A stretch of 64,000 nucleotides of DNA from Pelagibacterium flavum (lineage in GTDB: Bacteria > Pseudomonadota > Alphaproteobacteria > Rhizobiales > Devosiaceae), in contig NZ_CP107716.1 in assembly GCF_025854335.1 (NCBI RefSeq), forward strand, positions 2,349,001 to 2,413,000, written 5' to 3'. Shown here one piece after another: positions 28,856 through 38,890 of the stretch. The position numbers and the translations under genes were made by a program. The notes beneath the pieces were generated by a model. It searched no databases. It was not told the DNA's origin and saw only the letters and a program-made list of their open reading frames with translations. Within the stretch, counting starts at the first letter, position 1, and each line of letters starts with the position of its first letter.

Positions 28856-29559
28856 TGGTCGGCCTTCCACACGCCTTCACGCAGCAGGAATTTTTCAGCC
28901 GCCTGATGCTCGGCCAGTTTTTTCGAGGTTCCGGTCGCCGTAATCGCTTCAAAGCCGCGCACGGAAACCGAGATTGTAAAGACCGGCGCGTGATCGGGAC
29001 CCGTGCGCGCCGTTTCGACATAGGCCGGAGGCTCCAGCCCTTTGGCCTGCGCCCATTCCTGCAGCGCGGTCTTGGAGTCGGCCCGCCGGGCCTGCGCCAC
29101 GTCCAGATTATCACCGAACATGCGGGCCACGAAGGTATAGGCGGGATCGATGCCGCCATCGGCATAAATCGCGCCGATGACCGCTTCGCAGACATCGCCC
29201 AGAATGGCGTCCTTGTCCGCGCCGCCGGTACGCGCCTCGCTCTCGCCGAGCCGCACGAATGAGCCCATACCGAGTTTGCGGGCCACCCGCGCGCAGGTTT
29301 CCTTGCGCACAAGCGAATTCAGCGTACGCGAAAGTTCGCCCTCATTGGCCTTGGGCAGACGCTTGCACAGCATGTCGGCCACCACGAGCCCCAATACCCT
29401 GTCGCCAAGGAATTCAAAGCGCTGGTAGGACTCGGCGGTGCGTTTTGAAGGGGATACGGCGCTTGAATGGGTCAGGGCGCGCAACAGCAGGCCGGGGTCG
29501 TTGAAAACATAGCCCAGCCTTGTCTCAAGCGCTTCTCGGTCGCGCGCCCTCAAGCTCAT
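28852..29559 (-). CDS. rnc: Ribonuclease III
   Basis: 235-residue double-strand RNA endonuclease for rRNA and mRNA processing. The catalytic signature is FEFLGDRVLGLVVADML, with the second acidic site DVCEAVIGAIYADGG; the C-terminal dsRNA-binding domain ends AITATGTSKKLAEHQAAEKFLL. Overlaps lepB and era by 4 nt each, giving the lepB-rnc-era operon. Confidence 0.97.
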   Translation of the reverse strand: MSLRARDREALETRLGYVFNDPGLLLRALTHSSAVSPSKRTAESYQRFEFLGDRVLGLVVADMLCKRLPKANEGELSRTLNSLVRKETCARVARKLGMGSFVRLGESEARTGGADKDAILGDVCEAVIGAIYADGGIDPAYTFVARMFGDNLDVAQARRADSKTALQEWAQAKGLEPPAYVETARTGPDHAPVFTISVSVRGFEAITATGTSKKLAEHQAAEKFLLREGVWKADQ

Positions 29560-30323
29560 TCGTAAACCGAAGTGAACATCCGGTCGAACCGGACATTGCC
29601 CGGCCAGCGCCAGATCTGCCAGGGCGGGATGTTATCGGTAATGGAAAAGAAGCGCCATTCGGCCTTGCCGACGAAATTTTCGAACGGCACATAGCCGACC
29701 GCCGAAAGCGAACGGGAATCGAGCGAGCGGTCGCGGTTGTCGCCCATCATGAAGTAATGGCCGGGAGGCACGGTATAAACGCCGGTGTTGTCGAACTGGG
29801 CGTTGTCGGAAATCTCCTGGGTGACATAGCTCACACCATTGGGCAGCGTTTCGCGGTATTCGGTAACCGGAATGTCGACGCCAGAACTGTCTCGGTCGAC
29901 GGTGGTGCCCACCTGCTCGCGCTCCACGGTCTCGCCATTGATGGTCAAACGCCCGTCGATCATCTGAATCTGGTCGCCCGGCAGGCCGATGACGCGCTTG
30001 ACGTAGTTTTCGCTCTGGGGCACGGGCCGGATCACGGCGATATCGCCCCGCTCGGGGGCGTTGCCCATGATGCGCCCGTTCCAGGGTACCTCGGAATAGG
30101 GCAGCGAATAGCGCGAATAGCCATAGCTGTATTTGGACGCCAGAATGTAATCGCCAATCATCAGATTGGACTGCATCGACGCAGTGGGGATGGAAAACGG
30201 CTCGAAGGCGAAGGTGCGGAACACCAGAGCAATCAGCAGCGCCTGAACGATGATGACGATGGTTTCGCGCAGTTCGCCCTTGCCGGTCTTCTTCTTGGCG
30301 GCGTCCGACATAGGGGTGCTCAT
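29556..30323 (-). CDS. lepB: Signal peptidase I
   Basis: 255-residue membrane-anchored leader peptidase. One N-terminal membrane helix (about residues 20-40), then catalytic Ser49 (IPTASMQS) and the general base Lys109 (YVKRVIGLPGD). The box E region is GHYFMMGDNRDRSLDSR. A second ATG four codons in (MSDAAKKK) is an alternative start. Confidence 0.96.
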   Translation of the reverse strand: MSTPMSDAAKKKTGKGELRETIVIIVQALLIALVFRTFAFEPFSIPTASMQSNLMIGDYILASKYSYGYSRYSLPYSEVPWNGRIMGNAPERGDIAVIRPVPQSENYVKRVIGLPGDQIQMIDGRLTINGETVEREQVGTTVDRDSSGVDIPVTEYRETLPNGVSYVTQEISDNAQFDNTGVYTVPPGHYFMMGDNRDRSLDSRSLSAVGYVPFENFVGKAEWRFFSITDNIPPWQIWRWPGNVRFDRMFTSVYE

Positions 30324-30346
30324 GGGTTGGAAATCTCGCAGGTTTG

Positions 30347-30766
30347 TTACGGGAGCGGCCGGGCCGGGTCAACAGGCAGGGCCTCGATGATGACGAAGGC
30401 CTGCGCCATGCCATTGTCGTCGGTGATCGAGACGTGGATATGGGGCTGATGCCCCTCGGGAACAAGCCTTGCCAGCATCGCGGCGGCGCCGCCGGTCAGT
30501 TTCATCGTGGGTTTGCCGCTGGGCAGATTGACCACGCCCATGTCGCGCCAATAAACGCCGCGGGAAAGGCCGGTGCCCAAAGCCTTGGCGCAGGCCTCCT
30601 TGGCGGCGAAGCGCTTGGCGTAGGACGCAGCGCGCAAGCGCCGCCTGTCGGACTTGTTGCGCTCGATCTCGGTAAAGCAACGCTGCGTGAACCGCTCGCC
30701 GAAGCGTTCGAGCGTGCGCTCGAGGTGGGCGATTTCGCAGATGTCGTTGCCCAGGCCGATAATCAT
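30347..30766 (-). CDS. acpS: Holo-[acyl-carrier-protein] synthase
   Basis: 139-residue phosphopantetheinyl transferase that activates ACP. Mg site in [11 protein letters not shown] and the second motif [16 protein letters not shown] are both present. The ATG at 30766 overlaps the pyrE stop by 4 nt; the frame extending to 30964 is a shadow inside pyrE. It precedes lepB in the same operon. Confidence 0.95.
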   Translation of the reverse strand: MIIGLGNDICEIAHLERTLERFGERFTQRCFTEIERNKSDRRRLRAASYAKRFAAKEACAKALGTGLSRGVYWRDMGVVNLPSGKPTMKLTGGAAAMLARLVPEGHQPHIHVSITDDNGMAQAFVIIEALPVDPARPLP

Positions 30767-31347
30767 TGCAGCCCCCTGCTCCCCGGTTTTACAGCCGGCA
30801 TAGCGGCCAATTCGGGCGGCAGGTTGTCGGGCGAATAGGCGGGAACCTTGTATTGGGTCAACGATACCAGCGGCACGCCCACATCGGCCTCGCCGGCCGA
30901 GCGGTCCACGATGCAGGCGGCGGCGATCACGTCGGCGCCCAGGGCCTTTATCGCATCGATGCATTCGCGGATCGAGAGGCCGGTCGAAACGATGTCCTCG
31001 ACGATGATGATTTTTTCGCCCGGCTTGACCGAAAAGCTGCGGCGCAGTTCGAACACGCCATTGACGCGCTCGGTGAAGATGGCCGGCACGCCCAGATGGC
31101 GTGAGGTTTCATAGCCGGGAATGATGCCGCCGACGGCGGGGGAGACGATCTGGGAGACGTCGCCATAGCCTTCGGCCCTGATCTTTTCGGCCAGCGCCTT
31201 GCAGAGCTTTTCAGCCTTGTCGGCGAACATGAAAACGCGGTTTTTCTGCAGGAACACCGGCGAGCGCAGGCCCGAGGACAGGATGAAATGGCCTTCGAGC
31301 AGCGCATCGCAGGAGCGGAAAATATCGAGGACTTCTTCCTGGGTCAT
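30763..31347 (-). CDS. pyrE: Orotate phosphoribosyltransferase
   Basis: 194-residue pyrimidine enzyme that joins orotate to PRPP to give OMP. The PRPP-binding loop is [29 protein letters not shown] and [18 protein letters not shown] are typical of the longer, archaeal-like rhizobial PyrE. Overlaps rsh by 4 nt upstream and acpS downstream. Confidence 0.95.
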   Translation of the reverse strand: MTQEEVLDIFRSCDALLEGHFILSSGLRSPVFLQKNRVFMFADKAEKLCKALAEKIRAEGYGDVSQIVSPAVGGIIPGYETSRHLGVPAIFTERVNGVFELRRSFSVKPGEKIIIVEDIVSTGLSIRECIDAIKALGADVIAAACIVDRSAGEADVGVPLVSLTQYKVPAYSPDNLPPELAAMPAVKPGSRGLQ

Positions 31348-33635
31348 TTGGTTTGGCTCTCCGTTGTCTCTTGCGTTCCCGCTTCAAGCGCGCCTTCCAT
31401 GCCCGAAATGGCGTTGGCCTGAACCATGCTGGCGCGCTGGACCCGCGAGAGGCCCGGTGTGCGTTTGAGCGTTGCCAGCACGTCTGTCAACTGCGTGAGG
31501 TCGTGAACCTCGAGCTCGAAGATAAGCTCATGGGAATCGGCGGCAAGAGCGCGCATGGCCAGATTGGAGATATTGGCATCGCAGGCGGCGATGGCCCCTG
31601 TAATCTGGGCCAGCGAGCCGGGCCGGTTCTGGGAATACATCGAAACCACGACCTTGAACCGCGTCTCGGGTTTCCCGGCCATGTCCCAGCGCACGTCGAT
31701 CCAGCCCACATCCATATCGTGGAAGCCGGCCAGGGCCTCGGATTCCATGGGATAGACTTCCATGCGCCCCGACTGATGGAAGATGCCGATGATGCGGTCT
31801 CCGGGCACCACGCCTTCGCGCGAGATATCGACGGGCATGTTGAAATCGAACCCGACCATCGTGGCGAATTTCTTGATGGCGGTGTGCTGGCCGCCGGGCA
31901 TGCGGAACTTGAAATATTGCGCATTGCGCAGCGCGAACCAGCCTTCGGCGTCGTTGGCGACGGGCAATACAAGTCGGCCCTTGCGCCGCCGCTTGCCCTT
32001 TAGGGCCGTGGTTTCGCGCGCCAGATCCTCGGCGGTGATGCGCCCCTCGCCGATGGCGGCCAGCATGGAATTGCGGTCGGTGATCGAGAAGCGGTTGGCG
32101 AGGGCTGCGATCTCGTCCTCGCTGAGTTGAAGCGACTCGCGCTCGATCACCGCCATGAGCACCTGCTCGCCCAGTGAGATGGCGCGGGCGAAGGCCCCCT
32201 GGCGCACGGCACGGCGGACCGCGGACCGGGCCTTGCCGGTCATGGCGATGTTTTCCCAATTGGGCGGTGGGGTGTGGTCGGCATCGCGCAGGATTTCCAC
32301 TTCATCGCCCGAGTGAAGCTGGGTGATGAGCGGCATCACCGTGCCGTTGATCTTGCAGCCCACACAGGTATCGCCGACATCGGTGTGAACGGCATAGGCG
32401 AAATCGATGGGTGTGGCGCCGCGCGGCAGGGCAATCAGCCTCCCGCGCGGGGTAAAGCAGAACACCTGATCCTGGAACAGTTCGAGCTTTGTGTGCTCGA
32501 CGAACTCTTCGGGGTTATCGCCTTCGGTCAGCCGGGCAATTGTCGAGCGCAGCCAGTTATATGCCTGACTCTCCTCTTCGAGCCTGTGCATGTCGCCGGA
32601 AATGGCTTCCTTGTAGAGCTGGTGCGCGGCGATGCCGAATTCGGCGATGGCATGCATTTCCTGGGTGCGAATCTGCAGCTCCACACGCTGGCGACCGGGG
32701 CCGACGATGGTGGTGTGGATCGAGCGGTAATCGTTGGCCTTGGGGACCGAGATATAGTCCTTGAACCGGCCTGGCACGACCTTCCAGCTGGTGTGGATGA
32801 CGCCGAGGGTGCGGTAGCACTCATCGATGGTATCGACGATGACCCGGAAGCCGATCATGTCGGAAAGCTGCTCGAGCGCGATCGCCTTGCGTTCGATCTT
32901 GGAATAGATCGACCAGGCCGATTTGAGTCGCCAGGACACCTTTGCCTTGATCCCCTGCCCGGCCAGATGCTCTTCGAGTTCGCTGCGGATTTCCGCGACG
33001 ATCTCGCGGCTGGAAATCTCCATCTGTGCCAGACGGGAGGCGATGGCGCTGTAGTGCTCGGGATAGAGCGATTTGAACGCGAGATCCTCGAGCTCGTTGC
33101 GCATGTCCTGCATACCCATGCGGCCGGCCAGCGGCGCATAGATGTCCATGGTTTCCTGCGCGATGCGGCCGCGCTTGTGGACGGGCATGAATTCGAGGGT
33201 GCGCATGTTGTGCAGGCGATCGGCCAGCTTGACCAGCAGAACGCGCACGTCCTGGGAAATGGCCAGCAGCAGCTTGCGCAGGTTTTCGGCCTGAGCCTCC
33301 TCGCGGGAAACGAGGTTGAGGCGGTCGATCTTGGTCAGCCCGTCAACGATCTGGCCGATCTCGGTGCCGAACATCTCGTCGATCTCGGCGCGGGTGGCGT
33401 CGGTGTCCTCGATAGTGTCGTGGAGCAGCGCCACGGCGATCGTGGCATCGTCGAGCTTGAGATCGGTCAAGATGGCGGCGACTTCGAGCGGATGGGCGAA
33501 ATAGGGGTCGCCCGAGGCCCGCGTCTGGCTGCCATGCTTTTGCATGCCGTAAACGTAAGCCTTGTTGAGCAGGGCTTCGTCGGCATTGGGATTATAGGCG
33601 AGAACGCGTTCGACGAGTTCGTACTGACGCATCAT
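31344..33635 (-). CDS. rsh: RelA/SpoT homologue, bifunctional (p)ppGpp synthase/hydrolase
   Basis: 763 residues from the ATG at 33635. The domains run HD hydrolase ([10 protein letters not shown] intact, about residue 70), synthetase (about 240-370, with [16 protein letters not shown]), TGS ([27 protein letters not shown]), a helical/zinc-finger-like region, and ACT ([21 protein letters not shown]). Both activities look intact, as expected for the single Rsh of this order. It lies downstream of rpoZ across a strong hairpin. Confidence 0.96.
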   Translation of the reverse strand: MMRQYELVERVLAYNPNADEALLNKAYVYGMQKHGSQTRASGDPYFAHPLEVAAILTDLKLDDATIAVALLHDTIEDTDATRAEIDEMFGTEIGQIVDGLTKIDRLNLVSREEAQAENLRKLLLAISQDVRVLLVKLADRLHNMRTLEFMPVHKRGRIAQETMDIYAPLAGRMGMQDMRNELEDLAFKSLYPEHYSAIASRLAQMEISSREIVAEIRSELEEHLAGQGIKAKVSWRLKSAWSIYSKIERKAIALEQLSDMIGFRVIVDTIDECYRTLGVIHTSWKVVPGRFKDYISVPKANDYRSIHTTIVGPGRQRVELQIRTQEMHAIAEFGIAAHQLYKEAISGDMHRLEEESQAYNWLRSTIARLTEGDNPEEFVEHTKLELFQDQVFCFTPRGRLIALPRGATPIDFAYAVHTDVGDTCVGCKINGTVMPLITQLHSGDEVEILRDADHTPPPNWENIAMTGKARSAVRRAVRQGAFARAISLGEQVLMAVIERESLQLSEDEIAALANRFSITDRNSMLAAIGEGRITAEDLARETTALKGKRRRKGRLVLPVANDAEGWFALRNAQYFKFRMPGGQHTAIKKFATMVGFDFNMPVDISREGVVPGDRIIGIFHQSGRMEVYPMESEALAGFHDMDVGWIDVRWDMAGKPETRFKVVVSMYSQNRPGSLAQITGAIAACDANISNLAMRALAADSHELIFELEVHDLTQLTDVLATLKRTPGLSRVQRASMVQANAISGMEGALEAGTQETTESQTK

Positions 33636-33672
33636 GCGCCGGGGTACTCCAGGCAAATTCAAGTTCACAAAC

Positions 33673-33708
33673 TGCAAAGGCGCCGGGCCGGAGCCTGACG
33701 CCTTTGCA
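33673..33708 (-). terminator. Hairpin between rpoZ and rsh
   Basis: TGCAAAGGCG and CGCCTTTGCA pair perfectly (10 bp) around a 16-nt GC-rich loop. On the minus strand a short GTTTGTG follows. It could terminate rpoZ transcripts or attenuate read-through into rsh. Confidence 0.55.
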
Positions 33709-33735
33709 AATACTATAGGGAAAGGCTTGCGCCGA

Positions 33736-34104
33736 TCAATCGTCGCGACGCTCGGGAGGAGCCAGCGACTCGATGCCGCGGAGCAGCTCTTCCTCGGAAA
33801 TGGTGTCGAACACCGGACCTTCTTCGTCCGAAGAAGTTTCGATGCGCGGCGCGATATCGGATTCGGGCTCGTCGACTTCCACGTACTTCTGGAGCGAGTG
33901 GATCAGATCTTCCTGCAGATCGTCAGGCGAAATGGTGCCATCGCCGATCTCACGCAGGGCGACGACGGGGTTCTTGTCGTTGTCGCGATCCACGGTGATC
34001 TGGCCGCCAGAGGAGATCATGCGGGCGCGATGGGCGGCCGCAAGAACCAGCTCGAAGCGGTTCGGAATCTTTTCAATGCAATCTTCTACGGTGACGCGTG
34101 CCAC
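33736..34104 (-). CDS. rpoZ: DNA-directed RNA polymerase subunit omega
   Basis: 122-residue omega subunit: [31 protein letters not shown] is the conserved N-terminal part that clamps beta-prime, followed by NPVVALREI and a long acidic tail usual for alphaproteobacteria. The neighbour rsh is functionally linked, since omega forms part of a (p)ppGpp site in other proteobacteria. Confidence 0.96.
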   Translation of the reverse strand: MARVTVEDCIEKIPNRFELVLAAAHRARMISSGGQITVDRDNDKNPVVALREIGDGTISPDDLQEDLIHSLQKYVEVDEPESDIAPRIETSSDEEGPVFDTISEEELLRGIESLAPPERRDD

Positions 34105-34296
34105 AGCCGGTCTCCATTGCTTTAGGGGAGTTGCCCGTTCTCTTACACGAGGGCTATGGCGATGACAAGCGGGCGTTTGCCCTGCCGGGCGATGTTAATT
34201 TGCGCCCCGGGTGAACTTCTTTCGCCCCTGCGGCGTTGAGCCAGATACGTGCTTGCAAATTTTTCCGCCGTTTTTTGTTTTGGAGCTTTTGTCCAT

Positions 34297-34863
34297 ATGT
34301 TCGATTCCAGGGAAAAGGTCGTGCTGTTCATAGACGGCGCCAACCTTTACGCCACGTCCCGAGCGCTTGGCGTTGATATCGACTACAAGCGATTGCTGAG
34401 CGAGTTTCAGGACACCGCCTATCTGTTGCGCGCCTATTATTACACCGCGCTTGTGGAGGATCAGGAGTACTCCTCGATCCGCCCGCTGATCGACTGGCTC
34501 GACTACAATGGCTACACGGTGGTGACCAAGCCCGCCAAGGAATTTATCGACGCGCAGGGGCGGCGCAAGATCAAGGGCAATATGGATATCGAACTGGCCA
34601 TCGATGCGCTCGAGATGTCCACCCATTACGATCATCTGGTTCTGTTTTCGGGCGACGGCGATTTCACGGCCCTCGTCGCGGCCCTACAGCGGCGCGGCAA
34701 GAAAGTTACCGTCGCTTCGACGCTGACGACGCCAACCCCGATGATTTCGGACGACCTGCGGCGGCAGGCCGATTATTTCCTCGAGATCGCCACCCTGGCC
34801 AAGACCGTGGGACGCCCGCAGGTTGACCGCCAGCAGGCGGCCAGAGAGGATGTTTCGCCCTGA
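34297..34863 (+). CDS. NYN-domain (LabA-like) protein
   Basis: 188-residue PIN-like NYN protein, a presumed metal-dependent RNase. The acidic residues are visible: Asp13 in LFIDGANLYA, KGNMDIELAIDAL and LFSGDGDFTALV. The ATG at 34297 is used because the extension to 34249 is hydrophobic and atypical. Divergent from rpoZ and followed closely by UDG, a common rhizobial layout. Confidence 0.88.
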   Translation: MFDSREKVVLFIDGANLYATSRALGVDIDYKRLLSEFQDTAYLLRAYYYTALVEDQEYSSIRPLIDWLDYNGYTVVTKPAKEFIDAQGRRKIKGNMDIELAIDALEMSTHYDHLVLFSGDGDFTALVAALQRRGKKVTVASTLTTPTPMISDDLRRQADYFLEIATLAKTVGRPQVDRQQAAREDVSP

Positions 34864-34866
34864 TTC

Positions 34867-35529
34867 TTGAGCGAGACGACCTTGGCGCTTCAGACCAACC
34901 CACCATCCGATTGCCCGCTCTGTCCGCGGCTGGCCGAGTTCCGGCATATCAACCGGCAACAGTTTCCCGATTGGCACAATGCGCCGGTGGACAATTGGGG
35001 CGATGTTGCCCCGCGCCTGCTGATTGTGGGGCTGGCGCCGGGACTGCGCGGGGCGAACAGGACCGGGCGGCCGTTTACCGGCGATTACGCCGGGGACCTG
35101 CTTTATGCAACGCTCAAGAAATTCGGCCTGGCGACCGGAGAGTTCGAGGCCGATCCCAATGACAGTCTGCAGCTCGTCGACACGCTGATCGTCAATTCCG
35201 TGCGTTGCGTTCCGCCGCAGAACAAGCCAACGGGAGCGGAAATCGCCACCTGTCGCCAATTTCTTTCTGCGACAATCGCGGCCAACCCGCAGGCAAAAGC
35301 GTTCTTTGCGCTGGGCCGCATCGCCCATGAATCGCTGCTCAGTGCGTTGGGAGAACGCCGGGCCGCCTTCCCGTTCGGCCATGGACGCGAGCATCAGCTG
35401 AGCGACGGGCGGACGCTGATCGATAGCTTCCACTGCTCGCGCTACAACACCAATACGGGGAGGCTGACGACGGAAATGTTCGAGGACGCGATGGGCAAGG
35501 CGAAGGCGGCGATAACGGCAGAAGGCTGA
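34867..35529 (+). CDS. Family 5 uracil-DNA glycosylase (UDGb)
   Basis: 220-residue glycosylase removing uracil and other deaminated bases. CPLCPRLAEFR supplies cysteines of the Fe-S cluster, GLAPGLRGANRTGRPFTGDYAG is motif A of UDGb (no catalytic Asp/Asn of family 1, as usual), and SFHCSRYNTNTGRLT is the C-terminal motif. The TTG start at 34867 is uncertain; TTG 34882 is possible. It begins 3 nt after the NYN gene. Confidence 0.9.
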   Translation: MSETTLALQTNPPSDCPLCPRLAEFRHINRQQFPDWHNAPVDNWGDVAPRLLIVGLAPGLRGANRTGRPFTGDYAGDLLYATLKKFGLATGEFEADPNDSLQLVDTLIVNSVRCVPPQNKPTGAEIATCRQFLSATIAANPQAKAFFALGRIAHESLLSALGERRAAFPFGHGREHQLSDGRTLIDSFHCSRYNTNTGRLTTEMFEDAMGKAKAAITAEG

Positions 35530-35554
35530 GCGCCCACCTCCGGCGCCGGGGGGA

Positions 35555-35703
35555 ACTGGATCCCGGCTCGAGGCCGGGATGACGGTGGTGGGGAGGTTGG
35601 GCTCGGGAAAAGCAAGACTGACCAATTGGCAGAAGTCGACGCCATTTTTCTATAGCTCGCCCCTTCTCCTCCGGTCATCCCGGACTTGATCCGGGATCCA
35701 GTA
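35555..35703. repeat. REP-like element between convergent UDG and smpB
   Basis: Two inverted hairpin units, ACTGGATCCCGG..CCGGGATGAC (35555-35583) and GTCATCCCGG..CCGGGATCCAGT (35674-35703), face each other across about 90 bp of unrelated sequence. Confidence 0.8.
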
Positions 35704-35742
35704 CACTCAGCAATCGAGGAGGCCCGCCCCTCTCAAGCGGGA

Positions 35743-36222
35743 TCAGCCCTGCTTTAGAATCCGCTGCTTGTCGCGGGCCCAGTCGCGATCTTTCTGGACG
35801 TCGCGCTTGTCGTGGGACTTGCGGCCCTTGGCGAGCCCGATCAGCAGTTTGGCCATGCCGCGCTCGTTGAAATAGAGCTTCAAGGGCACGATGGTGTTGC
35901 CCTGCCGCTCGACGCCCTTGGCGAGTTTTTCGAGTTCGCGATGCGAGACCAGCAGCTTGCGGCGGCGCTTTTCGTCGTGGTTGAAGCGGTTGGCCTGCAC
36001 GTATTCGGGGATGTTGGCGTTGATGAGCCAAAGTTCCCCACCCTCGGGCGACACGTAGGATTCGGCGATCTGGGCCTTGCCGTTGCGCAGGGATTTCACT
36101 TCTGTCCCGCGCAGCACGATGCCGGCCTCGATGGTGTCGAGAACCTCATAGTCGAACCGGGCCCGGCGGTTTTCAGCCACCATGCCGGTTTCAAGCAGAC
36201 CTTTTTCTTTCTTTGGTGCCAT
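35743..36222 (-). CDS. smpB: SsrA-binding protein SmpB
   Basis: 159-residue partner of tmRNA in trans-translation. [32 protein letters not shown] and [21 protein letters not shown] form the OB fold; the basic C-terminal tail ([20 protein letters not shown]) reaches the decoding centre. Downstream of dapA by 10 nt. Confidence 0.97.
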   Translation of the reverse strand: MAPKKEKGLLETGMVAENRRARFDYEVLDTIEAGIVLRGTEVKSLRNGKAQIAESYVSPEGGELWLINANIPEYVQANRFNHDEKRRRKLLVSHRELEKLAKGVERQGNTIVPLKLYFNERGMAKLLIGLAKGRKSHDKRDVQKDRDWARDKQRILKQG

Positions 36223-36232
36223 TCTCTATCGA

Positions 36233-37111
36233 TCAGTTGATGAGCCCGGCGTGGACCAGAGCGGCGTCGATCGCGGCGCGCGTGGTCTCGGTCACCGGGA
36301 CGAGGGGCAGCCGGATTTCGTCGCCGAACAGACCCAGCTTTGAGGCGGCGTATTTGACGCCCTGGGGGTTGGGCTCGATAAACAGTGCCTTATGGAGTGG
36401 CGCAAGCCGATCCTGAATGGTGAGTGCCGTGCCGAAATCGCCGGCCTGACAGGCGGCCTGAAACGCCGAGCAGAGCCGGGGCGCGACATTGGAGGTGACT
36501 GAAATGCACCCCCTGCCCCCATGGGCATTGAACCCGAGCGCGGTGATATCCTCGCCCGAGAGCATGATGAAGTCCGAGCCGAGCGCAACGCGCGTCATGG
36601 TCGCCTTGCTCATATCCGCGGTCGCGTCCTTGACCCCAACGATATTGGGGCAGGCATCGCGCAGACGCTTCATGGTCTCGACGTTGATATCGACAACGGT
36701 GCGGCCGGGCACCGAATAGAGAATGACCGGCAGGCTGGTTGCCTTGGCGATGGCCGAAAAATGCTGAAACAGGCCCTCCTGATTGGGCTTGTTGTAATAG
36801 GGCACGATGGTGAGGATGCCATCGGCCCCGGCCTGTTCGGCAAATTCGGCCAGATGAATGGCCTCGCGCGTGGAATTGGAACCCGCACCGGCAATGACGG
36901 GAACACGCTTGTCGGCCACTTCAATGGCAATCTCGATGACGCGGCGATGTTCCTCGTGGCTGACCGTCGGGCTCTCGCCCGTGGTACCCACCGGAACCAG
37001 ACCGTTGGTGCCTTCCTCGATCTGCCATTTGACGAAGCGCGCCATGGCGTCTTCATCAACAGCACCCTTATGGAACGGCGTTACCAACGCCGTGATCGAC
37101 CCGGAAAACAT
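36233..37111 (-). CDS. dapA: 4-hydroxy-tetrahydrodipicolinate synthase
   Basis: 292-residue TIM-barrel aldolase of the lysine/meso-DAP pathway. Schiff-base lysine Lys161 (VGVKDATAD), Tyr132 (LYSVPGRT) and the TTGE motif (residues 43-46, GTTGESPTV) are present. Heads a dapA-smpB unit on the minus strand. Confidence 0.96.
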   Translation of the reverse strand: MFSGSITALVTPFHKGAVDEDAMARFVKWQIEEGTNGLVPVGTTGESPTVSHEEHRRVIEIAIEVADKRVPVIAGAGSNSTREAIHLAEFAEQAGADGILTIVPYYNKPNQEGLFQHFSAIAKATSLPVILYSVPGRTVVDINVETMKRLRDACPNIVGVKDATADMSKATMTRVALGSDFIMLSGEDITALGFNAHGGRGCISVTSNVAPRLCSAFQAACQAGDFGTALTIQDRLAPLHKALFIEPNPQGVKYAASKLGLFGDEIRLPLVPVTETTRAAIDAALVHAGLIN

Positions 37112-37334
37112 GTGAGACAGTCCTTGATTTTCGACAGATGGCGCGCCTGGCAGCCGCCCTTAACGAGATTATCGCGCTTGATCCCTAACGGGGTGTTTCT
37201 TGATGGCGCGGGATGACGGTTTTGTCACCCCCAAAACTGGCGCACCATAGTGGCACTTGCGTGGCGCGACAAGACGGGGCCAGGGCCTGATGTTACCGCG
37301 ATTGTCTGCGCCGCCGGGCGTGGTATGAAGCATC

Positions 37335-38273
37335 ATGTTCAAGCGCGCAACTCCCCTGCCTCAAACACCGCTTTTTTCCGATCTGCCGGTCCGGACGATC
37401 GTTTGCGGAGCGGCCCACACCAGGATCGCCGTTCACATTCACGGCGAGATCGCCGACGATGTGCCCCCGATCGTCTGCCTGCCGGGCTATGTGCGCAACA
37501 TGTCCGATTTTGCCGCGCTGCCGCGCGCCATCAACCGCCTGCCCGATACCGGTTTCGCCTTTATCCTGATCGACCTGCCCGGCCGGGGGCGCTCGTCCTA
37601 TCTGGGCAAGGGAGCCCGCTATTCCACGCTGGCCGATGCCGATTGCGTGCTCGATGTGATGGCGGCGCTCGATGTGCCGCGCGCCGTTGTGGCCGGCGAA
37701 GGCCATGGCGGTCAGGTGGCGATGGTCATGGCCGGCCGCCGGCCGCTCGCGGTTGCCGGGACGATCCTGATCGATTCTGGCCCGGTGACCGATCCGCGCG
37801 GCCTGGTACGCACGCGCAACAATTTTCGTCATCTGGCAGCGCTCAAATCGCCTGCGGCGGCCAGTGCCGCCCTGCGCAAGATCTTGAGCACCGACTATCC
37901 GGGCGAATCCGAAGTGCGGCTCGATGGGTTCGCGCAGCGCATTTATGCCCAGGATGAACGCGGGAAGCTGCGCGCGCTTTTCGACAGCCAATTGATCGAG
38001 CAGCTCGAACAGTTCGAGTTCGACGACGTTCTCGAACCGCAATGGCCATTGTTCGACACGCTCTCGCACGCGCCGCTGATGATCGTGCGCTCGCAACTGA
38101 CCGATCAGGTGCGGCGGGCCACATACGATGAAATGACGCATCGTCGGCGCGATGCGGCCACTCTGGTCATCTCCGACCAGGGATCACCGGCGCTGCTCGA
38201 CGATTCCGCGGAGCATGAGGCCATAGCGGCGTTCTTGCGCGATATCTGCCGGGCAGACGACGAGCAAAGCTGA
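37335..38273 (+). CDS. Alpha/beta-hydrolase-fold protein with a replaced nucleophile
   Basis: 312-residue alpha/beta hydrolase fold: PPIVCLPGYVRNMSDFA (oxyanion HG-like strand-loop), LIDLPGRGRSS, and the nucleophile elbow VVAGEGHGGQVAM. In G-x-Nu-x-G terms the elbow is Gly121-Glu122-Gly123-His124-Gly125, so the expected Ser/Cys/Asp is glycine. The protein may be catalytically dead or use another residue. Stand-alone between dapA (divergent) and a convergent HhH gene. Confidence 0.82.
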   Translation: MFKRATPLPQTPLFSDLPVRTIVCGAAHTRIAVHIHGEIADDVPPIVCLPGYVRNMSDFAALPRAINRLPDTGFAFILIDLPGRGRSSYLGKGARYSTLADADCVLDVMAALDVPRAVVAGEGHGGQVAMVMAGRRPLAVAGTILIDSGPVTDPRGLVRTRNNFRHLAALKSPAAASAALRKILSTDYPGESEVRLDGFAQRIYAQDERGKLRALFDSQLIEQLEQFEFDDVLEPQWPLFDTLSHAPLMIVRSQLTDQVRRATYDEMTHRRRDAATLVISDQGSPALLDDSAEHEAIAAFLRDICRADDEQS

Positions 38274-38285
38274 CGCGCAAGCCGC

Positions 38286-38711
38286 CTACGACTTATTGGC
38301 CCTGACCAGCGCCTTGGCCTGCGACACCCATTTTTCGCGTTCGATGCGTCCCCTGAAGGACAGGCGGGCGTTCATCATGGTGATGGATTTGGCGTTCCAG
38401 GCGGCAATCTGGCTGAAATGATAGACGCCGTTGTCGTGCAGAACCGATTCAAGTTTGGGGCCGATGCCCTTGATTTTCTTGAGATCATCGGCTTGCCCAC
38501 CAATGGGACCGTCGAGCAGGCCCAGGGCTGGATCGCAGAGGTCGCGGGTGGCCGAGGGCCTGGCCGCTTGCTGTTGATCGGGCTGCGGGGCCGACGCTGT
38601 CTGCCGGCGCGGGCCGAGCATGCGTTTAAGCATGAAGCCTACAAGGCAGCCGATGAAAAAGGCGGCGAGCAGCAGCAGGGCGCTGGGAATGATGTGGGGC
38701 GTGGGATCCAT
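38286..38711 (-). CDS. Membrane-anchored helix-hairpin-helix protein
   Basis: 141 residues: one N-terminal membrane helix (about 9-30, SALLLLAAFFIGCLVGFML), a Gln/Pro-rich linker, and a C-terminal HhH-like DUF4332-type domain (DDLKKIKGIGPKLESVLHDNGVYHFSQIAAW). Similar proteins are labelled flap endonuclease-1-like or appended to NADH dehydrogenase subunits in rhizobia; no catalytic residues are evident. It follows a 35-residue membrane protein gene by 11 nt. Confidence 0.8.
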   Translation of the reverse strand: MDPTPHIIPSALLLLAAFFIGCLVGFMLKRMLGPRRQTASAPQPDQQQAARPSATRDLCDPALGLLDGPIGGQADDLKKIKGIGPKLESVLHDNGVYHFSQIAAWNAKSITMMNARLSFRGRIEREKWVSQAKALVRANKS

Positions 38712-38722
38712 GGGTGTTGCCT

Positions 38723-38830
38723 TCAGCCGCGATCTTCGGGTGCGCCATACCAGCCGGTCGCGATGCCGATCAGCACGGCCAGCATCAGAAACGGCCAGTT
38801 GATAGCAATCAGATACGCAATGTCACTCAC
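38723..38830 (-). CDS. 35-residue single-span membrane protein
   Basis: GTG start at 38830 with GAGGGG 7 nt upstream; stop at 38723. The product opens SDIAYLIAINWPFLMLAVLI, continues GIATGWYGAPEDRG, and is one membrane helix with a short cytosolic tail. It ends 11 nt before the HhH membrane protein on the same strand, so the two are probably co-translated. Function unknown; the good ribosome site and gene-like composition argue that it is real. Confidence 0.65.
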   Translation of the reverse strand: MSDIAYLIAINWPFLMLAVLIGIATGWYGAPEDRG

Positions 38831-38890
38831 TGCCAAGCCCCTCTTCCCCAATCGGTGCGCGTCGATAGCTGGTGCGCACAACCCATTATG

